DNA of 64,000 nucleotides from Amycolatopsis lexingtonensis (GTDB lineage: Bacteria; Actinomycetota; Actinomycetes; Mycobacteriales; Pseudonocardiaceae). This document shows positions 57,675-64,000 of the stretch, piece by piece (within the stretch, counting starts at the first letter, position 1; each line of letters begins with the position of its first letter). The position numbers and the translations under genes were made by a program. The notes below the pieces were generated by a model, which was not told the origin of the DNA, searched no databases, and saw only the letters and a list, made by a program, of their open reading frames with translations. The stretch is from the NCBI RefSeq assembly GCF_014873755.1, contig NZ_JADBEG010000001.1, positions 7,414,501-7,478,500 of the forward strand. Direction: 5' to 3'.

Positions 57675-58979
57675 CTACTTCTCCAGGATCGCGGTGACGC
57701 CCTGGCCGCCGGCCGCGCAGATCGAGATCAGGCCGCGGCCCGACCCCTTCTCGTGCAGCAGCTTCGCCAGCGTCGCGACGATCCGGCCGCCGGTCGCGGC
57801 GAACGGGTGCCCGGCCGCCAGCGACGAGCCGTTGACGTTCAGCTTCGCCCGGTCGATCGCGCCCAGCGGCGCGTCCAGGTCCAGCTTCTCCTTGGCGAAC
57901 GCCGGGTCCTCCCACGCCTTGAGCGTGGTCAGCACCTGCGACGCGAACGCCTCGTGGATCTCGTAGAAGTCGAAGTCCTGCAGCGAAAGCCCGGCACGAG
58001 CGAGCATCCGCGGCACGGCGTACGCGGGCGCCATCAGCAGGCCCTCTTCGCCGTGGACGTAGTCGACGGCCGCGGTCTGCGAGAACGTCAGGTACGCCTG
58101 CACCGGCAGGTTGTGCGCCTTCGCCCACTCCTCGGTGGCGAGCAGGACCGTCGACGCGCCGTCGGTCAGCGGCGTCGAGTTGCCCGCCGTCATGGTGCCG
58201 TCCGGGCCGCCGAACGCCGGCTTGAGCTTGGCCAGCTTCTCCGCGGTCGAGTCCGGGCGCAGGTTCTGGTCGCGCGCGAGCTTGAGGAACGGCGTCACGA
58301 GGTCGTCGAAGAACCCGCGGTCGTAGGCCGCGGCGAGGTGCTGGTGGCTGGCCGCGGCCAGTTCGTCCTGCGCCTCGCGGGTGATCTCCCAGATCTTCGC
58401 GGTCAGGGCCGCGTGCTCGCCCATCGAGAGGCCGGTGCGCGGTTCGGAGTTGCGCGGGATGGCCGGGACGATGTGCCCGGGCCGGATCTTCGCGACGAGC
58501 TTGAGGCGGTCGCCGAGCGTCTTGGCGCTGTTGAGCTGGATGAGGATCTGCCGGAGGTCCTCGTTGACGGCCAGCGGCGCGTCGCTCGTGGTGTCGACGC
58601 CGCCCGCGATGGCCGAGTCGATCTGGCCGAGCGCGATCTTGTTGGCGACGTTGATGATCGCCTGCAGCCCGGTGCCGCACGCCATCTGGACGTCGGCGGC
58701 GGGCGTCGCGGGCGAAAGCTTGCTGCCCAGCACGCTCTCGCGGGCCAGGTTGAAGTCCTTCGAGTGCTTGAGTACCGCGCCCGCCGCGACCTCGCCGATC
58801 ACCTCGCCCTGCAGGGAGAAGCGGCTGACCAGACCGTCGATGGCGGCGGTGAGCATGTCCTGGTTCGACGCCTTCGCGTACGGGCCGTTCGACCTCGCGA
58901 AGGGGATCCGGTTGCCCCCGATGATCGCGACCTTGCGCACGGCAGGCGCCTGCTTTGGTTGCTTCGGCTTCGGCGGCAT
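57675..58979 (-). CDS. fadA2: Acetyl-CoA C-acetyltransferase/thiolase (FadA2-like)
   Basis: Thiolase of 434 residues. The nucleophile Cys is in VQMACGTGLQAI (about residue 100), the second active site is in EIHEAFASQVL (His) near 345, and the last Cys in SICAAGGQGVTAIL near 423. It cleaves beta-ketoacyl-CoA or makes acetoacetyl-CoA. The N-terminal tail is Pro/Lys-rich. It is divergent from fabG4-like/htdX with a palindrome between, the order of Rv0243/Rv0242c/Rv0241c in M. tuberculosis (from memory), so the symbol is by synteny. Confidence 0.94.
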   Translation of the reverse strand: MPPKPKQPKQAPAVRKVAIIGGNRIPFARSNGPYAKASNQDMLTAAIDGLVSRFSLQGEVIGEVAAGAVLKHSKDFNLARESVLGSKLSPATPAADVQMACGTGLQAIINVANKIALGQIDSAIAGGVDTTSDAPLAVNEDLRQILIQLNSAKTLGDRLKLVAKIRPGHIVPAIPRNSEPRTGLSMGEHAALTAKIWEITREAQDELAAASHQHLAAAYDRGFFDDLVTPFLKLARDQNLRPDSTAEKLAKLKPAFGGPDGTMTAGNSTPLTDGASTVLLATEEWAKAHNLPVQAYLTFSQTAAVDYVHGEEGLLMAPAYAVPRMLARAGLSLQDFDFYEIHEAFASQVLTTLKAWEDPAFAKEKLDLDAPLGAIDRAKLNVNGSSLAAGHPFAATGGRIVATLAKLLHEKGSGRGLISICAAGGQGVTAILEK

Positions 58980-59012
58980 GAACTCACCTCTCTGGTCGTG
59001 TCTCTCACACTG

Positions 59013-59034
59013 TAACCTACTGGGGAGTAGGTTA
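59013..59034. promoter_or_regulatory. Operator between fadA2 and fabG4 (TetR-type)
   Basis: taacctact-gggg-agtaggtta is a perfect 9+9 palindrome in the 92-base gap between two divergent genes, overlapping possible -10 boxes in both directions. A close relative, acctactggcgggtag, lies in front of the TetR gene and of the SCP2-like genes. The same TetR probably binds both. Confidence 0.7.
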
Positions 59035-59071
59035 GACTGCGACGTGACGCAGACTGCACGGGAGGCAACCG

Positions 59072-60406
59072 ATGGCTGACAGGTACCAGCAGTTCACGAA
59101 AACCCCGTTGGGGAAGTTCGTGGTGCCGAAGCTCGGCCTGCCCAACCCCGCCACGCTGCGCCGGTACAAGCCCGGGCAACCCGCCCTCGAGGGTCCCGCA
59201 CTTCTCGGCGCCGCGCCCGGTGGACGGCTGGAGAAGACCCTGCGCGACCAGCTCGCCGACGCGGGCATCGAGGTCATCACGTCGGCGGCCGACCGGCACG
59301 CGGCGCTCGTCTTCGACGCCACCGGCGTCACCGAGCCTGCTCGCCTGCGCGAGGTCTACGACTTCTTCCACCCGGTGATCCGCAGCGTCGGACCGTCCGG
59401 CCGGGTCGTCGTCCTGGGCACGCCGCCGGAGCAGGTCGAAGGCCGCGAGCGGATCGCGCAGCGCGCGCTGGAAGGCTTCGTGCGCTCGGTCGGCAAGGAG
59501 CTGAAGCGCGGCGCGACCGCCCAGCTCGTGTACGTCGCGGAAGGCGCCGAAGAGGCGACGGAGTCGACGCTGCGCTTCCTGCTCTCGGCGAAGTCCGCGT
59601 TCGTCGACGCGCAGGTCATCCGGATCGGCGTCGAGGGCAAGACCGCCACCGCGCCGGCGAACTGGGAGAAGCCCCTCGACGGCAAGGTCGCGCTGGTCAC
59701 GGGTGCGTCCCGTGGCATCGGCGCGGCGATCGCCGAGGTACTGGCCCGCGACGGCGCGCACGTCGTCGCGCTCGACATCCCCGCGCAGGGCAGCGACCTG
59801 TCGAAGGTCGCGAACAAGGTCGGCGGGTCGGCGCTGCAGCTCGACATCACCTCGCCGAGCGCGCCCGCGAAGCTCGCGGAGTACCTGAAGGAGCGCCACG
59901 GCGGTGTCGACATCGTCGTGCACAACGCGGGCATCACGCGCGACAAGACGCTCGGCAACATGAGCGAGAGCGCGTGGGACTCGGTGATCGCGGTGAACCT
60001 GGCCTCGCAGCTGGCGGTGAACGACAAGCTGCTCGCCGACAAGGTGCTGCGCGAGAACGGCCGCATCATCGGCGTCTCGTCGATCGCGGGCATCGCCGGC
60101 AACGTCGGCCAGACCAACTACGCGACGTCGAAGGCCGGCGTGATCGGCATGGTCAACGTCGGCGCGCCGCAGCTCGCGGCGTACGGCGGCACGATCAACG
60201 CCGTCGCGCCCGGCTTCATCGAGACCAAGATGACGGCCGCGGTGCCGCTGTTCATCCGCGAGGCCGGCCGCCGCCTGTCCAGCCTCGGCCAGGGCGGGCT
60301 CCCGGTCGACGTCGCCGAGACGATCGCCTGGTACGCCAACCCGGCGTCGGCCGCGGTGAACGGCAACGTGGTCCGCGTCTGCGGCCAGGCGCTGCTGGGG
60401 GCCTGA
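59072..60406 (+). CDS. fabG4: 3-oxoacyl-ACP/CoA reductase, high-molecular-weight FabG4 type
   Basis: A 444-residue SDR with an extra N-terminal Rossmann-like half, as in mycobacterial FabG4. Residues 1-200 lack a clear cofactor motif (FVVPKLGLPNPATLRRYKPG). The catalytic half starts GKVALVTGASRGIGAAIAE (about 208), with HNAG near 288, the Ser in IIGVSSIAG and YATSK near 350, and FIETKM later. It reduces 3-oxoacyl groups, probably CoA-linked long chains. It is followed by htdX with one base between and is divergent from fadA2, so it is one unit of a beta-oxidation or fatty-acid synthesis pathway. Confidence 0.95.
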   Translation: MADRYQQFTKTPLGKFVVPKLGLPNPATLRRYKPGQPALEGPALLGAAPGGRLEKTLRDQLADAGIEVITSAADRHAALVFDATGVTEPARLREVYDFFHPVIRSVGPSGRVVVLGTPPEQVEGRERIAQRALEGFVRSVGKELKRGATAQLVYVAEGAEEATESTLRFLLSAKSAFVDAQVIRIGVEGKTATAPANWEKPLDGKVALVTGASRGIGAAIAEVLARDGAHVVALDIPAQGSDLSKVANKVGGSALQLDITSPSAPAKLAEYLKERHGGVDIVVHNAGITRDKTLGNMSESAWDSVIAVNLASQLAVNDKLLADKVLRENGRIIGVSSIAGIAGNVGQTNYATSKAGVIGMVNVGAPQLAAYGGTINAVAPGFIETKMTAAVPLFIREAGRRLSSLGQGGLPVDVAETIAWYANPASAAVNGNVVRVCGQALLGA

Positions 60407-60407
60407 C

Positions 60408-61250
60408 GTGGTGATCCGCGAACTCGACAGCACGCCGAGCCTGGCCACGCTCTACCCGAAGGCGCTGCTCGGCGGCGTCCTGCACAAGCCGTCCGGCGGC
60501 GACCTGCCGGACACGGAGCTGGTGCGGACGGGCATCGTCGTCGACCCGGCGCACCTCGCCGCGTACAACACGGTGTGCGGGTTCCGGCTGAGCGACGAGC
60601 TGCCGGCGACGTACCCGCACATGCTGGCGTTCCCGCTGCAGATGGCGCTGATGACCGAGCCGGGCTTCCCGTTCCCGCTGCTCGGCATGGTGCACGTGGC
60701 GAACCGGATCACCCAGCACCGCGCGCTGCGGCTGAGCGAGCCGCTGACCGTGCGCGTCCGGGCGGAGAACCTGCGCCCGCACGAGCGCGGCCGTCAGTTC
60801 GACGTCGTCAGCGAGGCCTGGGCCGGGGGCGACCTGGTCTGGACCGACGTCAGCACGTACCTGCGCCGCGGTTCGGGCTCCGGTTCCGGTGGCCGCCGGG
60901 AGCAGCTGGTGCCGCCGACCCCGGACGCGATCTGGCGGGTGCCGGGCGACATCGGCCGCCGCTACGCGGAGGTCTCGGGCGACCGCAACCCGATCCACCT
61001 GCACCCGCTGACGGCACGCCTGTTCGGCTTCCCGAAGGCGATCGCCCACGGGATGTGGACCAAGGCCCACGCGCTGGCGGCGTTCGAGGGCCGGTTGCCG
61101 TCGGCGTTCACGATCGACGTCCGCTTCAAGCAACCGGTGCTGCTGCCGGCCAAGGCGGGCTTCACGTCGTGGGCCACCCCGGAGGGCTGGGCGTTCGAGC
61201 TGTGGAGCAAGTCGAAGCCGCACCTGGACGGCACGATCACTTCACTCTGA
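60408..61250 (+). CDS. htdX: MaoC-like (R)-hydratase (HtdX-like)
   Basis: A 280-residue hot-dog fold hydratase. The hydratase-2 motif is in YAEVSGDRNPIHLHPLTARL (Asp/His catalytic pair DxxxxH) near residue 190. The N-terminal half is a non-catalytic second hot-dog repeat. It makes or removes the double bond of 3-hydroxyacyl-CoA/ACP and complements FabG4. The GTG starts two bases past the fabG4 stop. The last nine bases overlap the convergent pRiA4b-like gene. Confidence 0.93.
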   Translation: MVIRELDSTPSLATLYPKALLGGVLHKPSGGDLPDTELVRTGIVVDPAHLAAYNTVCGFRLSDELPATYPHMLAFPLQMALMTEPGFPFPLLGMVHVANRITQHRALRLSEPLTVRVRAENLRPHERGRQFDVVSEAWAGGDLVWTDVSTYLRRGSGSGSGGRREQLVPPTPDAIWRVPGDIGRRYAEVSGDRNPIHLHPLTARLFGFPKAIAHGMWTKAHALAAFEGRLPSAFTIDVRFKQPVLLPAKAGFTSWATPEGWAFELWSKSKPHLDGTITSL

Positions 61251-61790
61251 CGGGAAGCGGCCGGCGAGCGTCCGGTTGACCGCGGCGATGTCGAACGCCG
61301 CCGGGTCGAACTCGCCGGCCGCTTCCAGTCCGAGCCATTCCAGAGTTTCTTCGTGGTCCTCGTGGCCGGGGTCGGCGAGGACGTCGAGCAGCTCTTCGTA
61401 TCCGCCGATGCCGCCGCAGTCCTCCGGCGGTCCGGCCCGGCGTCCGTCGATGCAGCGGGGACGGCCGCGCACTGGTTCACGGGCTTCGAGCGTCACTTCG
61501 TGCAGCCAGTCGTCCCCGAAGTCGTACTGGTAGCTCAGTGTGTCGGCGGGAGCGCGGAGCACTTCGCCGATTCGCTTGGACCGGGCATCGGCGTGGCCGA
61601 GTTCGGGATCCGGAAGCCCGCACGCGCCGTCCGCCGTCTCGAACACCCACAGGTGACTGCGCTCCCAGCCGAAGACGTCCTGGATCAGCTCGTGCACGTC
61701 GGCCAGTGAGAAGTCGTCGGGAACGGCCACTCGCCGCCAGATCGCCGGCTTGCTGCCGGCCAGGGTTATTTTCAGTGTGAGTGTGGCCAT
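61242..61790 (-). CDS. pRiA4b ORF-3-like domain protein
   Basis: A 182-residue protein: KITLAGSKPAIWRRVAVPDD near the start, LADVHELIQDVFGW, then YQYDFGDDWLHEVTLE and CIDGRRAGPPEDCGGIGGYE, the plasmid_pRiA4b (PF07929) signature. The domain was first seen on a plasmid and in IS-linked genes, but it is common in chromosomes and its function is unknown. It lies between two genes that clearly belong to the lipid module and is in a polar pair with tetR (3-base gap). Confidence 0.93.
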   Translation of the reverse strand: MATLTLKITLAGSKPAIWRRVAVPDDFSLADVHELIQDVFGWERSHLWVFETADGACGLPDPELGHADARSKRIGEVLRAPADTLSYQYDFGDDWLHEVTLEAREPVRGRPRCIDGRRAGPPEDCGGIGGYEELLDVLADPGHEDHEETLEWLGLEAAGEFDPAAFDIAAVNRTLAGRFPSE

Positions 61791-61793
61791 GCG

Positions 61794-62450
61794 TTACTCC
61801 GAAGGTTTCCAGACTTCGCCTTCGATGAGGTCGTTGAAGCCGAGCCAGACGAGGTTCATCAGCCACGACGCCAGGACGCCGTCGGAGATGTCGGGGTGGT
61901 CGAGGGCCCAGTCGGCCAGCGACTCGGCCGCCCCGACCAAGGCCGCGGACAGGCCCTCGCCGGAGAACTCGGCCTGCTCGCCGACGCCCTTGCGGGTGCC
62001 GGCGGACACGACGAGAGCGGCGACCAGCTGGATCGCGCGCGCCCGCATGTCGGTGATCTCGGCGGCGAAGGCCCCACCGACGGTCAGCGCCTGGCGGTGC
62101 AGGACCGTCCACGACTCGCGGTACTCGGCGACGAAGCGGTAGAAGGACCGAAGGCCGTGCCAGAGCTGCATGTCCGGCGGCAGGTCGGGCTGGACGCCGG
62201 CCTGGATGGCCTCGAGCAGCCGCGTCGCCTCGCGGCGGATGCACGCGCCGAAGAGGTCCTCTTTGGAGCCGAGGTAGGTGTAGATCATCGGCTTCGAGAC
62301 ACCGGCGACGTCGGAGATCTCGTCCATCGACGCCGCGTGGTAGCCGTGGCGCGAGAAGACCTGGACGGCCGCGTCCAGGATCTGCCGCTCGCGCACGGCA
62401 CGCGGCAGCCGCCTGGCCCGTTCGGGCGGACGCTGATCATCCTCTGACAC
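61794..62450 (-). CDS. TetR family regulator of the fatty-acid module (inferred)
   Basis: A 218-residue repressor. The HTH is SMDEISDVAGVSKPMIYTYL after AVQVFSRHGYHAA; the C-terminus ends GEVWKPSE. The GTG at 62450 follows GAGGAGG at ideal spacing; the ATG at 62516 would be leaky and closer to the operator. An Rv0238-like gene occupies the same place in mycobacteria (from memory). A palindrome matching the fadA2-fabG4 operator lies in its divergent promoter, so it should control itself, the SCP2-like genes and the divergent lipid genes. Confidence 0.9.
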   Translation of the reverse strand: MSEDDQRPPERARRLPRAVRERQILDAAVQVFSRHGYHAASMDEISDVAGVSKPMIYTYLGSKEDLFGACIRREATRLLEAIQAGVQPDLPPDMQLWHGLRSFYRFVAEYRESWTVLHRQALTVGGAFAAEITDMRARAIQLVAALVVSAGTRKGVGEQAEFSGEGLSAALVGAAESLADWALDHPDISDGVLASWLMNLVWLGFNDLIEGEVWKPSE

Positions 62451-62527
62451 GCTGGACCTCCTCGTTGCTGCCCGGAGACGGTACCGGTCGTGACCACGGG
62501 AGGGTGATTTCGGCACGCTTGCCCGCC

Positions 62528-62544
62528 TACCTACTGGCGGGTAG
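62528..62544. promoter_or_regulatory. Operator related to the fadA2-fabG4 palindrome
   Basis: tacctactggcgggtag shares acctactgg-n-g-n-gtag with the site at 59013-59034. It lies in the gap between the TetR gene and the SCP2-like genes, 34 bases before the latter. Confidence 0.6.
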
Positions 62545-62577
62545 CCTTACGCTTGGGTAACCGGAGAGGGAGTGACC

Positions 62578-63240
62578 ATGGCCGACAACGCCGGGATGAC
62601 CAGCGCCGATCGCGTCGCGGCCCTCCGTGGGGCACCGCTGCTCGACGCGCTGGAGCGCCTCGACCCGCTGAGCCCCGAGGCGCACGCCCTCGACGTCAAC
62701 GCCCTGGCGGAGGCGGTCAACCCGCGCGATCTCGGCCGCGACGACTTCCGAAGACTCCTGAACGCGCTGCTTCGCCTGGCGGAGCGCGCCCCCGCGTTCG
62801 ACCTGAGCAAGGTCGAGCCGGCGCGCTTCGCGACGTTGGTGTCGTCGGCGTCCCGCGCCCAGCTCGAAAGCGTGGTGGCGGAGCGTCCTCTGCGAGAGCG
62901 CGTGCTGGCGGAGATCTTCGCGCGCATGGGCTCCCACATCAGGCCGGAGCGCGCCCGCGACCTGCACGCGGTGGTCCACTGGCGCCTGTCGGGAGGCGTC
63001 GGCGAAGGCGGCTACGATCGCTACGAGACGGTGATTTCCCATGGCTCGTGCACGGTCAGCCGCCAGATGCGCGAGACCCCCCGCGTGACCATCTCGATCG
63101 CCCCGGCGGACTTCTTCCGGCTGATCACCCACCAGGCCACCCCGGCGGTGTTGTTCGTCACGGGAAGAATCAAGGTCAAGGGTGATTTGGCCTTCGCGGC
63201 GGGCCTCATCGGATTCTTCGATCTGCCACATCCCGTATAG
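62578..63240 (+). CDS. SCP2-like lipid-binding protein (copy 1)
   Basis: A 220-residue protein. Residues about 1-125 are helical (LLDALERLDPLSPEAHALDV and FARFATLVSSASRAQLES-like text). Residues about 125-215 look like an SCP2/sterol-carrier fold: VVHWRLSGGVGEGGYDRYET, PRVTISIAPADFFRLI and FVTGRIKVKGDL. It probably carries a lipid or acyl group in the cytoplasm. The ATG follows AGAGGGAG. It is followed by a paralogue nine bases later. Together with the TetR operator this suggests a role in the fatty-acid module. Confidence 0.8.
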   Translation: MADNAGMTSADRVAALRGAPLLDALERLDPLSPEAHALDVNALAEAVNPRDLGRDDFRRLLNALLRLAERAPAFDLSKVEPARFATLVSSASRAQLESVVAERPLRERVLAEIFARMGSHIRPERARDLHAVVHWRLSGGVGEGGYDRYETVISHGSCTVSRQMRETPRVTISIAPADFFRLITHQATPAVLFVTGRIKVKGDLAFAAGLIGFFDLPHPV

Positions 63241-63249
63241 TTCGCTTCC

Positions 63250-63861
63250 GTGCCCAGAAAAGCGAAGTGGCGCCTTTCCCGGCCCCGTGCCATCCGCGGC
63301 AGTCACGTGGTGAACGCGTTCGCGGAGAAGCTGGTCCTGGGCAACCTGACGGCTCCGCAGTTCGTCCAGGTCCTGGAAACCCTGCACATGCTGGGCGAAG
63401 CGGGAGCGGGCATCGAGCTGAGCTCCCTGTCGACGGACGTCCTGGTCGACGTCGTCCGCCGCGCCTCCAAAGACCAGCTGAAGGCGATCGCGGAACACCC
63501 CGAGCTGCGCCCGGTGTTTCTCGACGAGATATTCCGCCGGATGTCGGAGCATTTCTTGCCGCAGAAGGCACGCCACGTGGATTTCGTGGTTTCCTGGCGC
63601 TTTTCGGAGGGCGCCGGCGAGGATGGCTACGACCGCTTCCAGACGGTGATCGAGGACGGCGTGTGCGTCTCGTCGACGGACCTGTCCCGCTCCCCGGACA
63701 CGACGATCACACTGTCGGTGGACGACTTCATCCGGATGGCGACCGGCAACGCCGCTGTAGCGGCGATGTTCGTGACGGGGAGGGTGAAGGTGAAGGGCGA
63801 GTACGCCCCGGCGGTGCGGTTCTCGAGTTACTTCGACATCCCCAAGCCGACGGTGGACTAG
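63250..63861 (+). CDS. SCP2-like lipid-binding protein (copy 2)
   Basis: A 203-residue paralogue of copy 1. FVVSWRFSEGAGEDGYDRFQ, TTITLSVDDFIRM and MFVTGRVKVKGEYAPAV line up with the first protein, as does the helical N-terminal part (VVRRASKDQLKAIAEHPELR). It ends just before a hairpin. The pair looks like a tandem duplication with the same two-domain design; the GTG start is 9 bases after the first stop. Confidence 0.8.
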   Translation: MPRKAKWRLSRPRAIRGSHVVNAFAEKLVLGNLTAPQFVQVLETLHMLGEAGAGIELSSLSTDVLVDVVRRASKDQLKAIAEHPELRPVFLDEIFRRMSEHFLPQKARHVDFVVSWRFSEGAGEDGYDRFQTVIEDGVCVSSTDLSRSPDTTITLSVDDFIRMATGNAAVAAMFVTGRVKVKGEYAPAVRFSSYFDIPKPTVD

Positions 63862-63914
63862 CCGGTATCCGCCGCTAGACGTCTTCATATCGGGAACCTG
63901 GCGGCGGATTCCGG
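63862..63914. terminator. Bidirectional hairpin after the SCP2-like pair
   Basis: ccggtatccgccgc (63862-63875) and gcggcggattccgg (63901-63914) pair at 13 of 14 positions with a 25-base loop, between the SCP2 stop and the stop of a convergent gene at 63922. Confidence 0.65.
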
Positions 63915-63921
63915 CCCGTGG

Positions 63922-64000
63922 TTACCTTCCCACTGTGCTTCGCACCTCGTCGAGCAAGTGATCTAACAGCCCTGGCACGGTTCCCCCGCCGAGAACCAGT
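63922..64000 (-). CDS. C-terminal end of an unidentified minus-strand gene
   Basis: The frame LVLGGGTVPGLLDHLLDEVR, then four more residues and a TAA at 63922-63924, reads as an ordinary protein end with a Gly-Thr-Val-Pro turn and a helix. The rest lies beyond the window edge, so the product cannot be named. The hairpin at 63862-63914 is the right distance away to be its terminator. Confidence 0.4.
   Translation of the reverse strand, partial: LVLGGGTVPGLLDHLLDEVRSTVGR

Noticed and set aside
61242..61790. Plasmid-derived gene as a sign of a mobile element
   Set aside because: pRiA4b ORF-3-like domains are common in actinobacterial chromosomes. No transposase, repeat or att site is seen around it.
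1..64000. CRISPR arrays, tRNA/rRNA genes or secondary-metabolite assembly lines
   Set aside because: No regularly spaced repeats, no tRNA-like clover-leaf sequence in the gaps, and no PKS/NRPS modules were seen on either strand.

Overview
This is high-GC actinobacterial chromosome, most like Pseudonocardiales (Amycolatopsis or a close relative). The reasons are strong G/C third-position bias, many GTG starts, frequent 4-base stop/start overlaps, F420-type oxidoreductases, and gene orders I recall from mycobacteria (established knowledge, not checked here). These are ino1-padR-DUF5318-ponA1 (Rv0046c-Rv0050 in M. tuberculosis), trmB near pckA (Rv0208c/Rv0211), and tetR-htdX-fabG4-fadA2 (Rv0238, Rv0241c-Rv0243). 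Such blocks lie on the origin-proximal arm in mycobacteria. I see no prophage, IS element, CRISPR array, tRNA or rRNA.

1-8.1 kb (minus strand): three tandem class A penicillin-binding proteins (the last runs off the left edge) behind a DUF5318 zinc-ribbon gene. 8.4-14 kb: a PadR regulator, inositol-phosphate synthase, an ECF-like sigma factor coupled to a membrane-anchored partner, a HAD phosphatase, and a MarR-MFS efflux operon. 14-20 kb: PhoX alkaline phosphatase behind a candidate PHO box, a secreted SdrD-B-repeat protein, an SDR and an amidohydrolase. 20-25.4 kb: a NarL-type two-component system divergent from a MacB/FtsX-type ABC exporter. 25.4-33.1 kb: trmB, an orphan ORFan, two duplicated ABC-2 transporter pairs, a TetR-SDR operon and an AbiEi/DUF559-like protein ending inside a 61-base palindrome. 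33-35 kb: a second NarL-type two-component system.

35-41.5 kb: an IniA/IniC-like pair of dynamin GTPases with unknown proteins, a small PH-like membrane protein, a TetR, a GrpE-like protein translationally coupled to the larger dynamin, and an acidic Asp-repeat protein. 41.9-43.7 kb: GTP-type PEP carboxykinase behind a structured leader with two hairpins. 43.8-48.3 kb: two tandem luciferase-like oxidoreductases coupled to an ABC exporter, then a protein that looks like an EndoU-type toxin half joined to an immunity-like half, converging on an XRE regulator. 48.3-54.6 kb: a secreted peptidase, a DUF3311/solute:sodium symporter pair, a ceramidase-family membrane protein, a carboxymuconolactone-decarboxylase-like enzyme, a MarR-GNAT fusion and a micro-ORF.

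54.8-64 kb: an orphan AAA ATPase, a TipA-like MerR, DoxX, and a fatty-acid module. In that module a thiolase and fabG4-htdX are divergent around a palindrome that recurs, slightly changed, in front of a nearby TetR gene. This suggests one TetR controls the divergent lipid promoters, its own gene and a pair of SCP2-like lipid-binding proteins.

A family of AT-rich palindromes (core cactttcc...ggaaagtg) sits at three gene ends and supplies the C-terminus of one protein. Product calls come from translated motifs and memory of families; no database search was run.
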